64,000 bases of DNA from Ephydatia muelleri. Lineage: Eukaryota; Porifera; Demospongiae; Spongillida; Spongillidae. The notes under the pieces are model-generated. The model saw only the letters and a program-made list of their open reading frames with translations. It did no database searches and was not told the origin of the DNA. Of the stretch, positions 24,214-35,110 are shown in pieces. The translations under genes and the position numbers were made by a program. The stretch's first letter is position 1. Each line of letters starts with the position of its first letter. The stretch covers positions 9,936,766 to 10,000,765 of the forward strand of contig JABACO010000003.1 of NCBI GenBank assembly GCA_013339895.1, read 5' to 3'.

Positions 24214-27200
24214 AGTCATCGGAATGGTACTTGTCTCATCAGAAATAGTGAATGTATGCCTATAATCATCTGTTAAAGACAAAATTAACTAAATTAGTGT
24301 GGGTAGATTTGTGATGCAAAAGATAACAAACAACAAATTAAGAACATCTTATTGTGAGAGTTGGTGTGAATCGTGATATTAGTATTGATTAGGGATTTAT
24401 TGTAAAATGATGAAAATACATTGCATGAATAGAAGCATGATAAAGACGTAGTATACATTTGCATTGTTTACTTTTTTAATTACATCTACATTTTACTGTC
24501 CTAAAAAGGTGCCATAGAGGTGTGTATATTTATTTCTTTCAATCACATATCACTATTCCATGCAATCTAAGTTTATACTGTCTTGTTTTTTTGGTCTTCA
24601 TTCAATGCTATTTGGATTCCAGGTTTTGTCCTTGTGATAGACCAGATCTCATTGACCCGGTCACAATGTTGACCTTGTGAATAGAATATTGTTAGGCTTG
24701 TTTTCGTGCTTGTAATGATGTGGGCTATGAGCGGTGCAGGGTTTCTAGTGATAGGACTGAGCTAGATGCAAGCAAAGAGCAAGGAGAAGCTGTTTGGCAC
24801 TAACGGCAGTTGAATGCGTGCACAACCTGTGGCTGGTGTGGTCTGTCACAATCCTATTAAATTAACAGTTCTGATATACCAAATTAGTACATTATAAAAT
24901 TGCTGACTATATTTTCATAAAACATATACATGTATAGTATAGGTTAAACCATCATTAGATACACAACAGATTTTGGGTCACTACTGGCTTAGTACATGTA
25001 TGTGATAGCCACTCTTTGTAATGCAAAGAAATAATTTTTTTTTAATTTTAAGCTTTTTGAAATTTAGATGTAACTATAAGGGCTGCTAAGGTAGGTATGA
25101 TGAATAATTGGAAGGGCTTCCCAACCATATATAAAAACATTTGATCTGAAGCTTTCATCTTTAATAGTCCAAGTATGCAATTGAGTAATTTCACGATGAA
25201 CAGCAGAAAGCTGTTATACCATTTAGTATACATAAAGCAAACAGGTGCGTATACGATTATTCGAAGAGAGATTTGGATTTACTGATGACTTACAATAATG
25301 TCCTCGTGCTCTGCAAAAGATAATGATCCCAACTCCAATGGCAAGAAGAAGACCAAAAATTGAGCCAAATATGATACCAATTGCTGGATGAATGTAGATA
25401 TGCAAGTTAAACAGTTTGCAATTAACAAAGCTAACCACATTCACTTGTGTTTCTAAACAAGTGGGTTTCAGCATAACTCTGATGTGTTTATCGAGGGGGG
25501 GGGGGGGGGGAATGGAAGGAATATGGAATATAACATGCATATTTTAAACTCATGAGATGCTTGGTATCATGCTAAATGTATGTATATTACAATACATATT
25601 TGTAGAGGAAATAAGCATTAGCCTCCAGCCTCACACAAAGGCATATATTACTTTGCAATGGGTGCAATTTTACAGTAATTCCACATTCTGTCCTTTCATG
25701 CATTCAGGTTTCTAAATATATGTGAAATGTCTCACATCTATGAGTTGGAATATTATAATCCCATATGGATAAAGTGATCCAAATAAACACCTGGGTGATA
25801 TTATATTGTAAAGACTAAAGTGAACAATTTAGCATATGATCTATACATATATTGAAGATGTAATACAATGCCATACCATCTAATGTTGTTGGAATCGTAA
25901 CTTTTGGTGATGTTGTAAATTCCATTTTTTTGTGAGAAAAGAATAATGCAATTGTTAGTTATAAAGTTTATTTAAAGAAACAAAATCTATCGTACCTTTA
26001 TTTGTAAGTACTGTGACTCCAGTGTACACACAATCACGATAAGACCCATCACTTGAAACTGCATATGCCATTATTGTATAGACTCCAGGTCCAGGTATTA
26101 AATTTTTAGATTGCATTGGACAAGATAGACTAGATGAACTGTTTCTGTATGATGCTGTACAGAAAGTTTCATTCAAAAATACCAAACATCCAATGGACTG
26201 AGTACAAGAGATGAAACTGCAATCAGCTTGCCAAGGACCAGTAGCATTAATGATAACATTTACAATCTCGCATGTACCTGGATAAATAAACAGACGCAGT
26301 AAAAAAAAAATTTTTTTTATTTTACACAAGAAAATACACTTTGAGGAATGAATTAGACTGCCCTGTCTGAATGCAGTTATAACTCACAGTGTTACAGTAC
26401 ATGCCTGTACGCATATAGCTGGATTAGCTTGAGTTAAATTGTCAATGCATACGATATGACCGCATGCTTGGGTGAAAGCATGTGTGGCAGAAACATGTGA
26501 TTGATATTTTAGTATTGGTAGTTGAAAATGTGTACACATAGCAACCATGTGATCAGGAGGAATAAGAGATCAGTTCTGTATAAAAGATTCTATTGACTTA
26601 GTCTGCAGGATGGCTAAACCAGTTATTCCGTATGAGCCCTTTAGCAGTTAGCCAGTGAATTGATCTAATGACTTAGCCATTTTTAAAGTTTTGTGGTGGA
26701 CATCACATGCAGAAAAGCTGAAATGGCTTTGGGTTCACTTAGTGGGAAGGCACAAAATAACTGTGCATTCTCAAGATGCTATCACACGCAACACGAGAGA
26801 ATTATGGTGAGTGCAAATAATACTAAAGAAACGGTTTCGAAAATCTTTACATCATTGGGCTTCAAGCCATGACAAACCACCAAGAAAGCCAGGCTTCCTT
26901 CAGCAACTCTCTGAGGATTCTCTATGATAGTGAGTTTATCGCTAGGAAAGAACTTATGGAGCAGGAATCCAGCATAAATACAGTAAAAATTTCTGTAAGC
27001 TCAATGGGTTTAGAAAGATCTCCAGGAAACACTTCGGAACATGGTATCATTGGTTAGCAACCATATTTGATCGAAGGAGCAATAGGAGTTTTCTGCTCCG
27101 ATAGCATTATCATAATAGTAACGTATATAATGCCTCCAACATAGAATAGAAACTGGTAGCACTTCTCCTGTTGATTGTCCCCCTCAGAAAATTTCTCATG

Positions 27201-30200
27201 CTCTGAAGGTCACATTTTGTATTCGGGCAAGTACAAAGGTTTAATGCTCATTAAATGCTGACCGGAAGATGGTAAGATCCTCCTCATTCAGGAGGAGGTA
27301 GAATGAGTTAATTTTCATACTGCATTCATAAGATGGGTTTTAGTAGCTAGTGCAAGAAGTACTCTGCACATTCAGAAGATAGGAAGCAAACAGATGTAAG
27401 AACAAGCAGCGACGTGGATAGGGAAAAGCTACAAAAGAGGGCAAAGACATGCTGATAGCTAAATGGCTACATGTATGTTCTAATCTACGATAAGGTATTA
27501 TAATGGAGCTTTGGAGCAAATTAACAATTCAAAGTTACAAAAACAGTTATAATTTCGTTTCCACCCTCAATTCATATAGACGGTTTTCATAATGTGACAT
27601 GCTCTTCCACATTTTGTGTGGAGGGTAGGGCAAAAATGTGCATATAGTTTTGTTGAATAGTGGCTATCTTTCTTCCTGTAGCGCATGCGCACAGGCGCTT
27701 TAGTAGTTAGGGTGTGGTTTGCACATGCGCGAGGAGTTAGAACTCTACTATTTAATGAGAGTCTCAATTGTATTGATGTGATTCTAATTCCTGATTACTA
27801 CTGTATCCGCTACACTGGTGTCAGAAGTGGGATATGACAGAAGCAGACGGCCACGCAGAGTCACCAGATACAGTGTTCGGCCTCCGTCTCGTTTTGTGGG
27901 CAAGGGAGCTGACTTCCGGTTATTGATACAGCGCGTAGAGCTCTACTTCCGAGAGGCTGACGTTCCCAGGGATAAGAGAGATCAGGAATTAGCTTCCTTA
28001 TTGGACGACGAGCCATTACGTATCGTGAGTCAGATGGGGTTGTTAAGGGTTGATAGCGGTATAGATTACGCAGAGGTGAAGGAGTGCCTGGAGAAGCAGT
28101 TCGCACCTTCCGGACTTCAGTTGGAGTGGCAACGCAAATTTCACACGGGACAGCAAGAGCAGGCCGAGTCGCATTTTCAGCGAGGCTGCGTATGCTCGTG
28201 GACAAGGCGTATCCATCATGGCCGGCGGAAGAGCACCTGGAACTAGTTCGTAACCAGTTTATCCATGGCATTCTTTCCTCCTCTATCCAGCTTAAGCTTT
28301 TACAACAGAATTTGGATACGCTGGATGCTGCTGTTGAGTTGGCCTGTAGGTTGGAGTCTGTTGAATCGGCGCAGAGCTCTTTTCAGACTGCGAAGGTAGT
28401 GGCGGGCGTTACGGAGACTCGGGACGGTTCTGAGGAGGGAGCTCAGCCGGGTAGTGGTTACCAGGACCTGGTCGCGCAAGTTAAATCCCTATTGCACCAG
28501 CTGGATACCTTGCGCAGGGGAAAGCAGACAGGGCCACGCTCGTTCAGAGGTCCGTGCTGGGAATGCGGAAAACCGGGCCACGTACGTAGGAATTGTCCGC
28601 AACGGAGCCGTGACCAAACCACAAGAGACAGGTCAGTACATTTTACGTCTGCAGTTTCTTGTACATTGACGCTTCAGGGAGCTGTGGAAGGTCACCCTAC
28701 AGTCATGCTAGTAGACACAGGTTCATCTGTCACGATATTGCATGAGAACATCTGGAAGAAAGCTGTAAAAGGGAAGGAGCTCAGCAGGCTACTTGTCCGG
28801 TAATGGCCGTTAACGGGGAGAGTCTTCCTTTATGTGGTCAAGCAGAGGTTACTTTACAGGTAGGTAGCTATAGTGGGGTGCACAATGTCCTTGTGGTGCG
28901 GGACATGACACAGCAGTGTTTGCTTGGTACTGACTTCCTGGAACAATGCCATTGTGTTATCAACATGGGCACTAAAACTCTAACAATGGCTGGTGTGAAA
29001 CAACAGGTTCCTCTATTGGGTGGCGTTCAACATCGACCTGGGTTGCAGCACAGCAATGCAGATGCACTGTCCAGGCTTCCCTGTAAACAATGCGGGTTGC
29101 AGATGTCGACCCCTCCACCTGGTCTACCAGATGCTGTAAAGAAGGGTGGATCTGGTGATAGTGCAGCACTCTTGCAGGAAAGGTCTGTATGTTTCCTGTC
29201 GGTTGAGGACCCAAAACAGCTACAGGACAAAGACGCTGATTTGCAGCAGGTGATATTGTGGTTACAACATGATGATTTTCCTCCTGTTTTACCAAAGGAT
29301 GGGAGCAAATGCGTGCAGACTCTTTGGTCTCAGAAAGATCACCTGGTGCTTGATGGGGGTGTGCTGTATCGGCGTTGGGAGGATGTGCCAGGAAAGGGGT
29401 TCAATCCTCATTTACAGCTCGTGATACCAAGAACTTCTATTCAGGCTGTTTTGAAGGAATTTCATGATACACCCACTGGGGGTCACTTAGGACTTCGCAA
29501 AACCCTGGAAAAGGTTCGCTCTCGGTTCTACTGGCCTGGTCAACGACACGATGTGGTGAATTGGTGCAAGGCCTGTGCTGAGTGTGCCTCATGTAAATCA
29601 CCGACAAGGAGAAGACGGGCGCCCATGCAGTCGGGACTGGTGGGAACGCCAATGCAGAGAGTGGCAATGGATATATTGGAGCCCTTACCTGTGACGGCTA
29701 GAGAAAACAAGGATTCCCCGAGGAAGCGTACAGTGGTACATTTTGATCGGCTGAAGCCATGTACAGTTCGGTCATCAGAGGAGAATGTTGCACCAGCCAG
29801 TAAAGAGAAAACGAGGGTACCAGCAGGACCAAGGAGTGTGTTGAATAACAACGGAGACCTTGAGGGGGATCGGCCGCATGAAGAACCTGAACCTCTGTTA
29901 GTGGAGGTGGAAATTGAAGGACCACGTCAAGCAGCTGAACCACATCCAGTGGTAATCTAGCCAGAGAGAGCGAGACCAGTTCGAGACAGGAGAAAGCCGG
30001 ATCACTATGGACATAATATCTATGATACTTAAAGACTTTCAGAGAGAGAGGAGGGAGTAGTGTAGTGCATGCGCACAGGCACTTTAGTAGTTAGGGTGTG
30101 GTTTGCACATGCACGAGGAGTTAGAACTCTACTATTTAATGAGAGTCTCAATTGTATTGATTTGATTCTAATTCCTGATTACTACTGACTGTATCCACTA

Positions 30201-31861
30201 CATTCCCATCCAAAAGGTGATGAACAATAGAGAAATTGTTCTACTGTATAAAAAAAGAAACACATGTCCTTGGAAGCCTAAAACCATTTCATAGTCTTAT
30301 GCATGCAGATTGACAGCTTCCAACAAGCCTAACTATGCTTCATAGTTAATCAGAAAAGCTTCATTGATATTGTTGTGACACACCTTTTGATGTCGATGTA
30401 AATTTCCTTCATATGCAGAGTTTCCAATGATTGATATACAATTATGGAATAGCAAGTGATATTTAACATAGTGCAATCAGTTATTATGCTTACTATTCCT
30501 TGCTTCGCTTTATGGACTATTAGTAGCTTCAACAGGCCACACAACTCTCCTACTTTTGCTTCAGCATCAAAAAGGGCTGGGAAATTATTTGAGTGACACT
30601 ATTCCATCAGTTTGCCTGAAAGAAGCTATTACCAGAACAAAACTTTTCTGTACTCTTGCCTCTTTTGATGTGTCTTCCAAAATGCTTCAATCAATTTTTG
30701 ATATTACTAGTCACTTTGAACAATATCAGGGTGATGTAGTTTACGTATCATTAACGCTTAAAGACGAGACACAAATTTGGTAACTACAAGCCTGGAAAGA
30801 ACAAAGTATTATGATGCCCATGATATCCAGCTTTCCTATCAATGGGAATGATCATTTCTCTTTGAGATCAGTGGGAAAATGATAAAACTTTATCCCTATT
30901 GTATTCGATTCGTCCTTGACTGCGCAGCAAGTTGATGGCATTCTCAGAACTCCATCCATCTACACCGCAATTGAATTCAGTAATGGTATTGCAACTGACT
31001 TTCATGAGTTTTACAACTACGTACAGAAGCCATCCATAGCACCCACTGATGTTATTCATTACAAATTCACATTGTTATGCATAGCACTGATCAATTATAA
31101 TAATATTTCTTACCTCCAAAAATTTGCACAGATGCACTTTGTAAGCATGTTTGGTTTTGGTATCCATATACTGCAGTAACAGTTGCATTGTAGTGGTCAC
31201 AAGGATCAGGAATGTTGTATTCGAACTGCTTTACACTGAGTGTTTCATTGAATACTAAATCTCCAAACCTTTTTCTAATTACTACCTGATAATTGAGTGT
31301 TGAATAATTGTCAGATGCAAAGCTCCACCTTAGTGATGCATAACTACTATTAAGCACAATGCTTGTTAGTGTTGAAGGGATTGAAGAACCTAACACGGAG
31401 AGGGAAAAATATATATTGAGTATCAAATTCAGCTATTGTGTACCTAGAATTTTTAGAAAGGCTGAAGCACTGTAGTTCTGGTCGTCGCCACAGACAATTG
31501 TTGATCCAGAGAACAATGTGTTACCAGGCACTATCAAAGTTGACATCACCCCAGGACTTTGTGGTATTGTTGCTGGAGAAGCTATTCCCTGTGATATAGG
31601 ATCCTGACCATTGACCAGCCAAGTTATTGTAGAAGGGATATCAGATACACATTGAAATGATGCAGGTGCTCCAGAGCATATTATTTGATTGGAAGGACTC
31701 TGAATTATGTATGCCAACCCTGTATAGAGTGCACATACAGTCTGAACATGGGAATTGCACGTTGCTAATCATGATAACTCACCTAAGTAATTGAATGAGC
31801 ATATCAAAATGTAGAATATGTTGGAACTGTAATATGAATTGAAAAAGAGGATGCTGAACAT
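24214..31861 (-). CDS. Ig-FN3 single-pass membrane receptor (receptor-kinase type ectodomain)
   Basis: Minus-strand exons with GT/AG borders: signal peptide 31783-31861 (starts MFSILFFNSYYSSNIFYILI); Ig domain 31444-31719 (Cys pair at SFQCVS and TIVCGDD, with TWLVNG between); FN3 domain 31114-31389; a Cys-containing module 25996-26277 (DCSFISCTQSIGCLVFLN); membrane helix 25294-25383 (IGIIFGSIFGLLLAIGVGII) followed by basic residues; and a short cytoplasmic exon 24214-24269 (DDYRHTFTISDETS). The Ig and FN3 exons are both 276 bp, and phase-1 borders make the ectodomain modular. Many Asn-x-Ser/Thr sites fit a secreted ectodomain. A short extra exon may start at 25877. The paralogue at 59044-63063 goes on into a tyrosine kinase; no kinase exon was found here, where foldbacks D and C lie downstream. 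A Ty3-type element is in the intron between the module and FN3 exons. Confidence 0.75.
27677..27814 (+). repeat. 5' LTR
   Basis: 138 bp, differing from the 3' LTR by a few substitutions and a 4-bp indel (actg near the right end). The very short LTR and high identity suggest a fairly recent insertion. Confidence 0.9.
27816..27832 (+). promoter_or_regulatory. Primer-binding site, tRNA-Leu type
   Basis: tggtgtcagaagtggga lies one base after the LTR. From memory this matches the tRNA-Leu-type site common in animal Ty3-like elements. Confidence 0.7.
27818..29960 (+). pseudogene. Gag-pol remnant of the Ty3-type element
   Basis: Gag runs in two frames joined near 28166 (FRLLIQRVELYFREADVPRD; then LVRNQFIHGILSSSIQLKLL) and ends in a zinc knuckle, CWECGKPGHVRRNC (about 28556-28597). 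A protease start follows with VMLVDTGSSVTILHENIW. A frame change at 28801-28803 (taatg) leads into the next open frame, where CLLGTDFLEQC ends the protease. The text then jumps directly to HRPGLQHSNADALSRLPC, the end of RNase H, so reverse transcriptase and most of RNase H are deleted. Next comes the integrase HHCC finger (FHDTPTGGHLG, CKACAEC), then PMQRVAMDILEPLP. A second deletion follows, landing in the C-terminal tail (VVHFDRLKPC). Confidence 0.85.
30041..30058 (+). promoter_or_regulatory. Polypurine tract
   Basis: agagagagaggagggag directly precedes the 3' LTR, where plus-strand synthesis is primed in LTR elements. Confidence 0.7.
30061..30202 (+). repeat. 3' LTR
   Basis: 142 bp, near-identical to 27677-27814, followed by the duplicated target ttcc. 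Confidence 0.9.
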
Positions 31862-31869
31862 ATTATGCT

Positions 31870-32960
31870 TTCCAAAATCAAAAACATTATAGCAACCATG
31901 CATACACAATGCAAACTTATATGACTTCAATGTGTTAATACATTCATGGCGACATAAACAGAGAAACCTCAATTTCCTTGATTAATTTCATTGTTGTTAT
32001 GAACACCATCAATCTATTTCCTTTGTTTAGTGCATGAGTACTTGCTAATCAATCATTGCTGCTCAAGATCTCAACATTCTTAAGCCATTACACTTCTTAT
32101 TTAGCTTTATTAGTCACTGCGGTTCTGTTTTCATCTTACTGTAGTCTTATAGTCATATGTAGTGACAATAATTATTTTAAATGGTGTATGAATAAGGTTC
32201 TATTGATGGGCGGACCATGAGTATAGAGGGACCTACATGCAGTGGTCTGGTTATAATGCCCTTAGTTGCAGCGAGTTCACTGTTAATAATTTCTATTCAT
32301 TTTATATTATACACGTACTGCATGTAATAACATTACTTTGGTGGGAGGCAAGGTGTAGGGGAAGGGGTGAAGAACGTGTCTGGTTCAAAGGCAGAACAGG
32401 ACATGCAGGGCAGTGTAACTATGGTCGGTTGTGATAAAATCTCTATGTAGGCCTCTTACATCGTGACTTAATTAGATTCATTAACAATGTGTCTGCCATG
32501 GCAACATAGATTAGGTCTTCAATCTATGATGGCAATGACATATAGGCAATATAATAATAGTTTAAACTATTTATACGCGCGATATTACTTACCAGTTATT
32601 CTCATGGAAGACCTATATTCGTGGTTGCCTGTTAGTTTGCTCATTAATGTTCTCAAAGTGAAATACTTCGTGATCCAAACTTTGTGAAAAGTATCAGGAA
32701 TGCGCCAAGGTATAATATCGAAGGCAAAACTATAACGAGATTAAGATCACTATCCTAATTTGTTCGTGGTCAGTATAAATGCAATTAAATCCACGTTGTG
32801 TTTTCTGGCTGTGTTAGATACACAAAGGTTCGATTTTAAGACCACCCTACTATTTGAAAGTTACGTAAACTCAATTATTAGGAGGCCTCAATCAGGGGGT
32901 TTACTTGGCTAATTCGTGATGATGCTTGATTGTAAATTTTCACAATGCGTGAACTGTGTA
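31870..32960. other. No gene recognised upstream of the receptor gene
   Basis: AT-rich sequence upstream of the signal-peptide exon. It presumably contains the promoter of the minus-strand receptor gene, but no element could be picked out. Confidence 0.4.
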
Positions 32961-32970
32961 CGTGTACAGT

Positions 32971-33246
32971 GCCGTCAACCCACAAGTTCAGACTCGTATT
33001 GCGAGTCGAGTGCGAGCCGAGCGCGAGTCGCGTTCGAGTGCCAATTATCGAGCGCGGAGTCCTCGATATGAGCGCTATTGCGAGCTTCACTCGAATACCG
33101 ATTTACGGCATAGCTACATGTACAGATGATTACGTTAGTTTCATCGTAAATATTTATGGTCCAGCTGTTTTGCTTTGAGTAAAGGCGCGCGAGTCATTAT
33201 TGCACTCGATCGAGTCACGCGCGAGTGTGAACATGTGGATGGACAC
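32971..33246. mobile_element. GC-rich TIR element built of CGAG words
   Basis: The left end gtcaacccacaagttcagac and the right end's complement gtccatccacatgttcacac pair imperfectly. Inside, gcgag/cgagt words recur many times in both orientations, in strong contrast with the AT-rich surroundings. Non-coding, probably a MITE. Confidence 0.45.
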
Positions 33247-33494
33247 AGCACCATGCTCAATTTCGAGCTCGTGAGCTCTGTAGTCTGTACTTGTTTATCG
33301 TCTTTATCGATGTAACGCTACTACAGCGTTAACTATAGCCTAGTTATGCAACATTTGCTTTATGCACATAGAGCAAAGGAACTGATGTGAAAAGCACCCC
33401 TATTAAGAAACACAAAATCTCATTTTTATCAAAGCCGTCGTGTTTACAATGAATTTACTCTTACCATCCCACAATAGGCAACAACGGTGCATGC

Positions 33495-34532
33495 ACCGTA
33501 AAGTACCGCGTACAAGCCCCCCCCCCTCCGCCCCCAACGTGAGACCCTGAAAAAAATGGCTAGTTTTTGTAACGATCGTATCTCCTGAACCATAAACGTT
33601 GCGACCTACCTTTTTCAAAGTCTTGTTGTACTACCATTCCTTTCCTGAAATAATATCCTGTTTGGAATCGGATCGACATGCCTCACGAAAAACAAGGTCT
33701 GAAAACATACCTGGTTCAGAACAGCCATATCGTTTGAACCGCTCATCTCCAAACATGGAATTTCGGTGTATATATCGTACAAACAGCGTTCAACACATGC
33801 GGCATGTTTTTGTTCCATTTACCTTGTAATTTCACGCAGTAAACATTAACAACATAGTCAGTCCACATCGCTCCGCCATTTCTTTTTTCCATTGACCAGC
33901 CTAGGCCCCATCCCAAACCATGTCTGCAAGACATATTTGGAATGGAAATCGGGGGGGGGGAGAGGGCTAATGAGATCGTATTCATAGCCCTGCTAAACTG
34001 AATTTCCTATTCATAGCTCGCATCTGTGTACACTCCTGTCTGCACTCTGAATGTAACTGCCGCTTCATTTACATCTCGCATTAGTGAGGTAATGTCGTGC
34101 AGACATGGTTCGGAATGGGGCCTAGGTTGGTCAATGGAAATAAGAAATGGCGGAGCGATGTGAACTGACTATGTTGTTAATGTTTACTGCGTGAAATTAC
34201 AAGGTAAATGGAACAAAAACATGCCGCATGTGTTGAACGCTGTTTGTACGATATATACACCGAAATTCCATGTTTGGAGATAAGCGGTTCAAACGATATG
34301 GCTGTTCTGAACCAGGTATGTTTTCAGACCTTGTTTTTCGTGAGGCATGTCGATCCGATTCCAAACAGGATATTATTTCAGGAAAGGAATGGTAGTACAA
34401 CAAGACTTTGAAAAAGGTAGGTCGCAACGTTTATGGTTCAGGAGATACGATCGTTACAAAAACTAGCCATTTTTTTCAGGGTCTCACGTTGGGGGCGGAG
34501 GGGGGGGGGGCTTGTACGCGGTACTTTACGGT
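33495..34532. mobile_element. 1.04-kb foldback element E
   Basis: Arms of about 410 bp are near-perfect reverse complements: accgtaaagtaccgcgtac at 33495 and its complement ending at 34532. The C/G tracts at 33518 and 34500 are part of the arms. A spacer of about 200 bp holds two further short inverted matches (agacatggtt type). Arm identity looks above 95 percent by eye, so this copy is young. Sequence unrelated to foldbacks A-D. Confidence 0.85.
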
Positions 34533-35110
34533 AATAGTTATCAGCATATTCCTATGGTTGGTATAGTTGTAATCTCCATTTAATTTTCTATCCAGCAGTG
34601 TTTAAATCATCTCACTAGCGTGCATAGTCTGTGCGCATAAATCAGGGGAAGTAGGTTGTTCCTTAATCACATAGGTTCCCTTGCTCTACAAGTACAAGAA
34701 GTTGAAATAGTTATGTCACGTGCCCTTGATCCTACTTAAGTAAACTTTGCGACTGTTTAAATTTACAGCCAGTGATAGCACACTGTTTGGTATTGTGATT
34801 GGTGTCTTATAACCAAACACCTGCTGTACAACCACAGGACTGGAGTATGCATGCTTGTGGGTTCTTAATGTTTACTATGATTTATCAACCTCACAATCAC
34901 TGTTGTGCCTTAACGTTTCACGAATAATCGGATTTATTTGTGGATTACCAATTAAGTCTGCAATGAAAAGGTAATGCACGTTTTAAATACAACAAAGAAT
35001 GTGCTTGTATAATTGACCCAACCGTACGACCAAAGATAATACTACCATGATGAACATTTTTTTTCTTCCACATCATTACCAAGCCAGTATCTGGGTTGCC
35101 TATGAAAAGT

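Larger units (their letters stand above)
27677..30202 (+). mobile_element. Ty3/gypsy LTR retrotransposon, internally deleted
   Basis: LTRs 27677-27814 and 30061-30202 start TGTAG and end CTACA, and are flanked by ttcc on both sides (27673-27676, 30203-30206). A primer-binding site (27816-27832) and a purine tract (about 30041-30058) are in place. The 2.25-kb interior keeps gag, the protease start, the integrase zinc finger and the C-terminal tail, but lacks reverse transcriptase, most of RNase H and the integrase core. It is oriented against the host receptor gene, inside an intron. Confidence 0.9.

Noticed and set aside
25490..25515. G tract near 25500
   Set aside because: Simple homopolymer without inverted partner; no element inferred.
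30556..31179. Possible gene in the receptor intron on the plus strand (SVCLKEAITRTKLFCTLASF and following text)
   Set aside because: Two nearby open stretches could belong together, but no motif or family was recognised and a stop separates them; probably an old transposon fragment.
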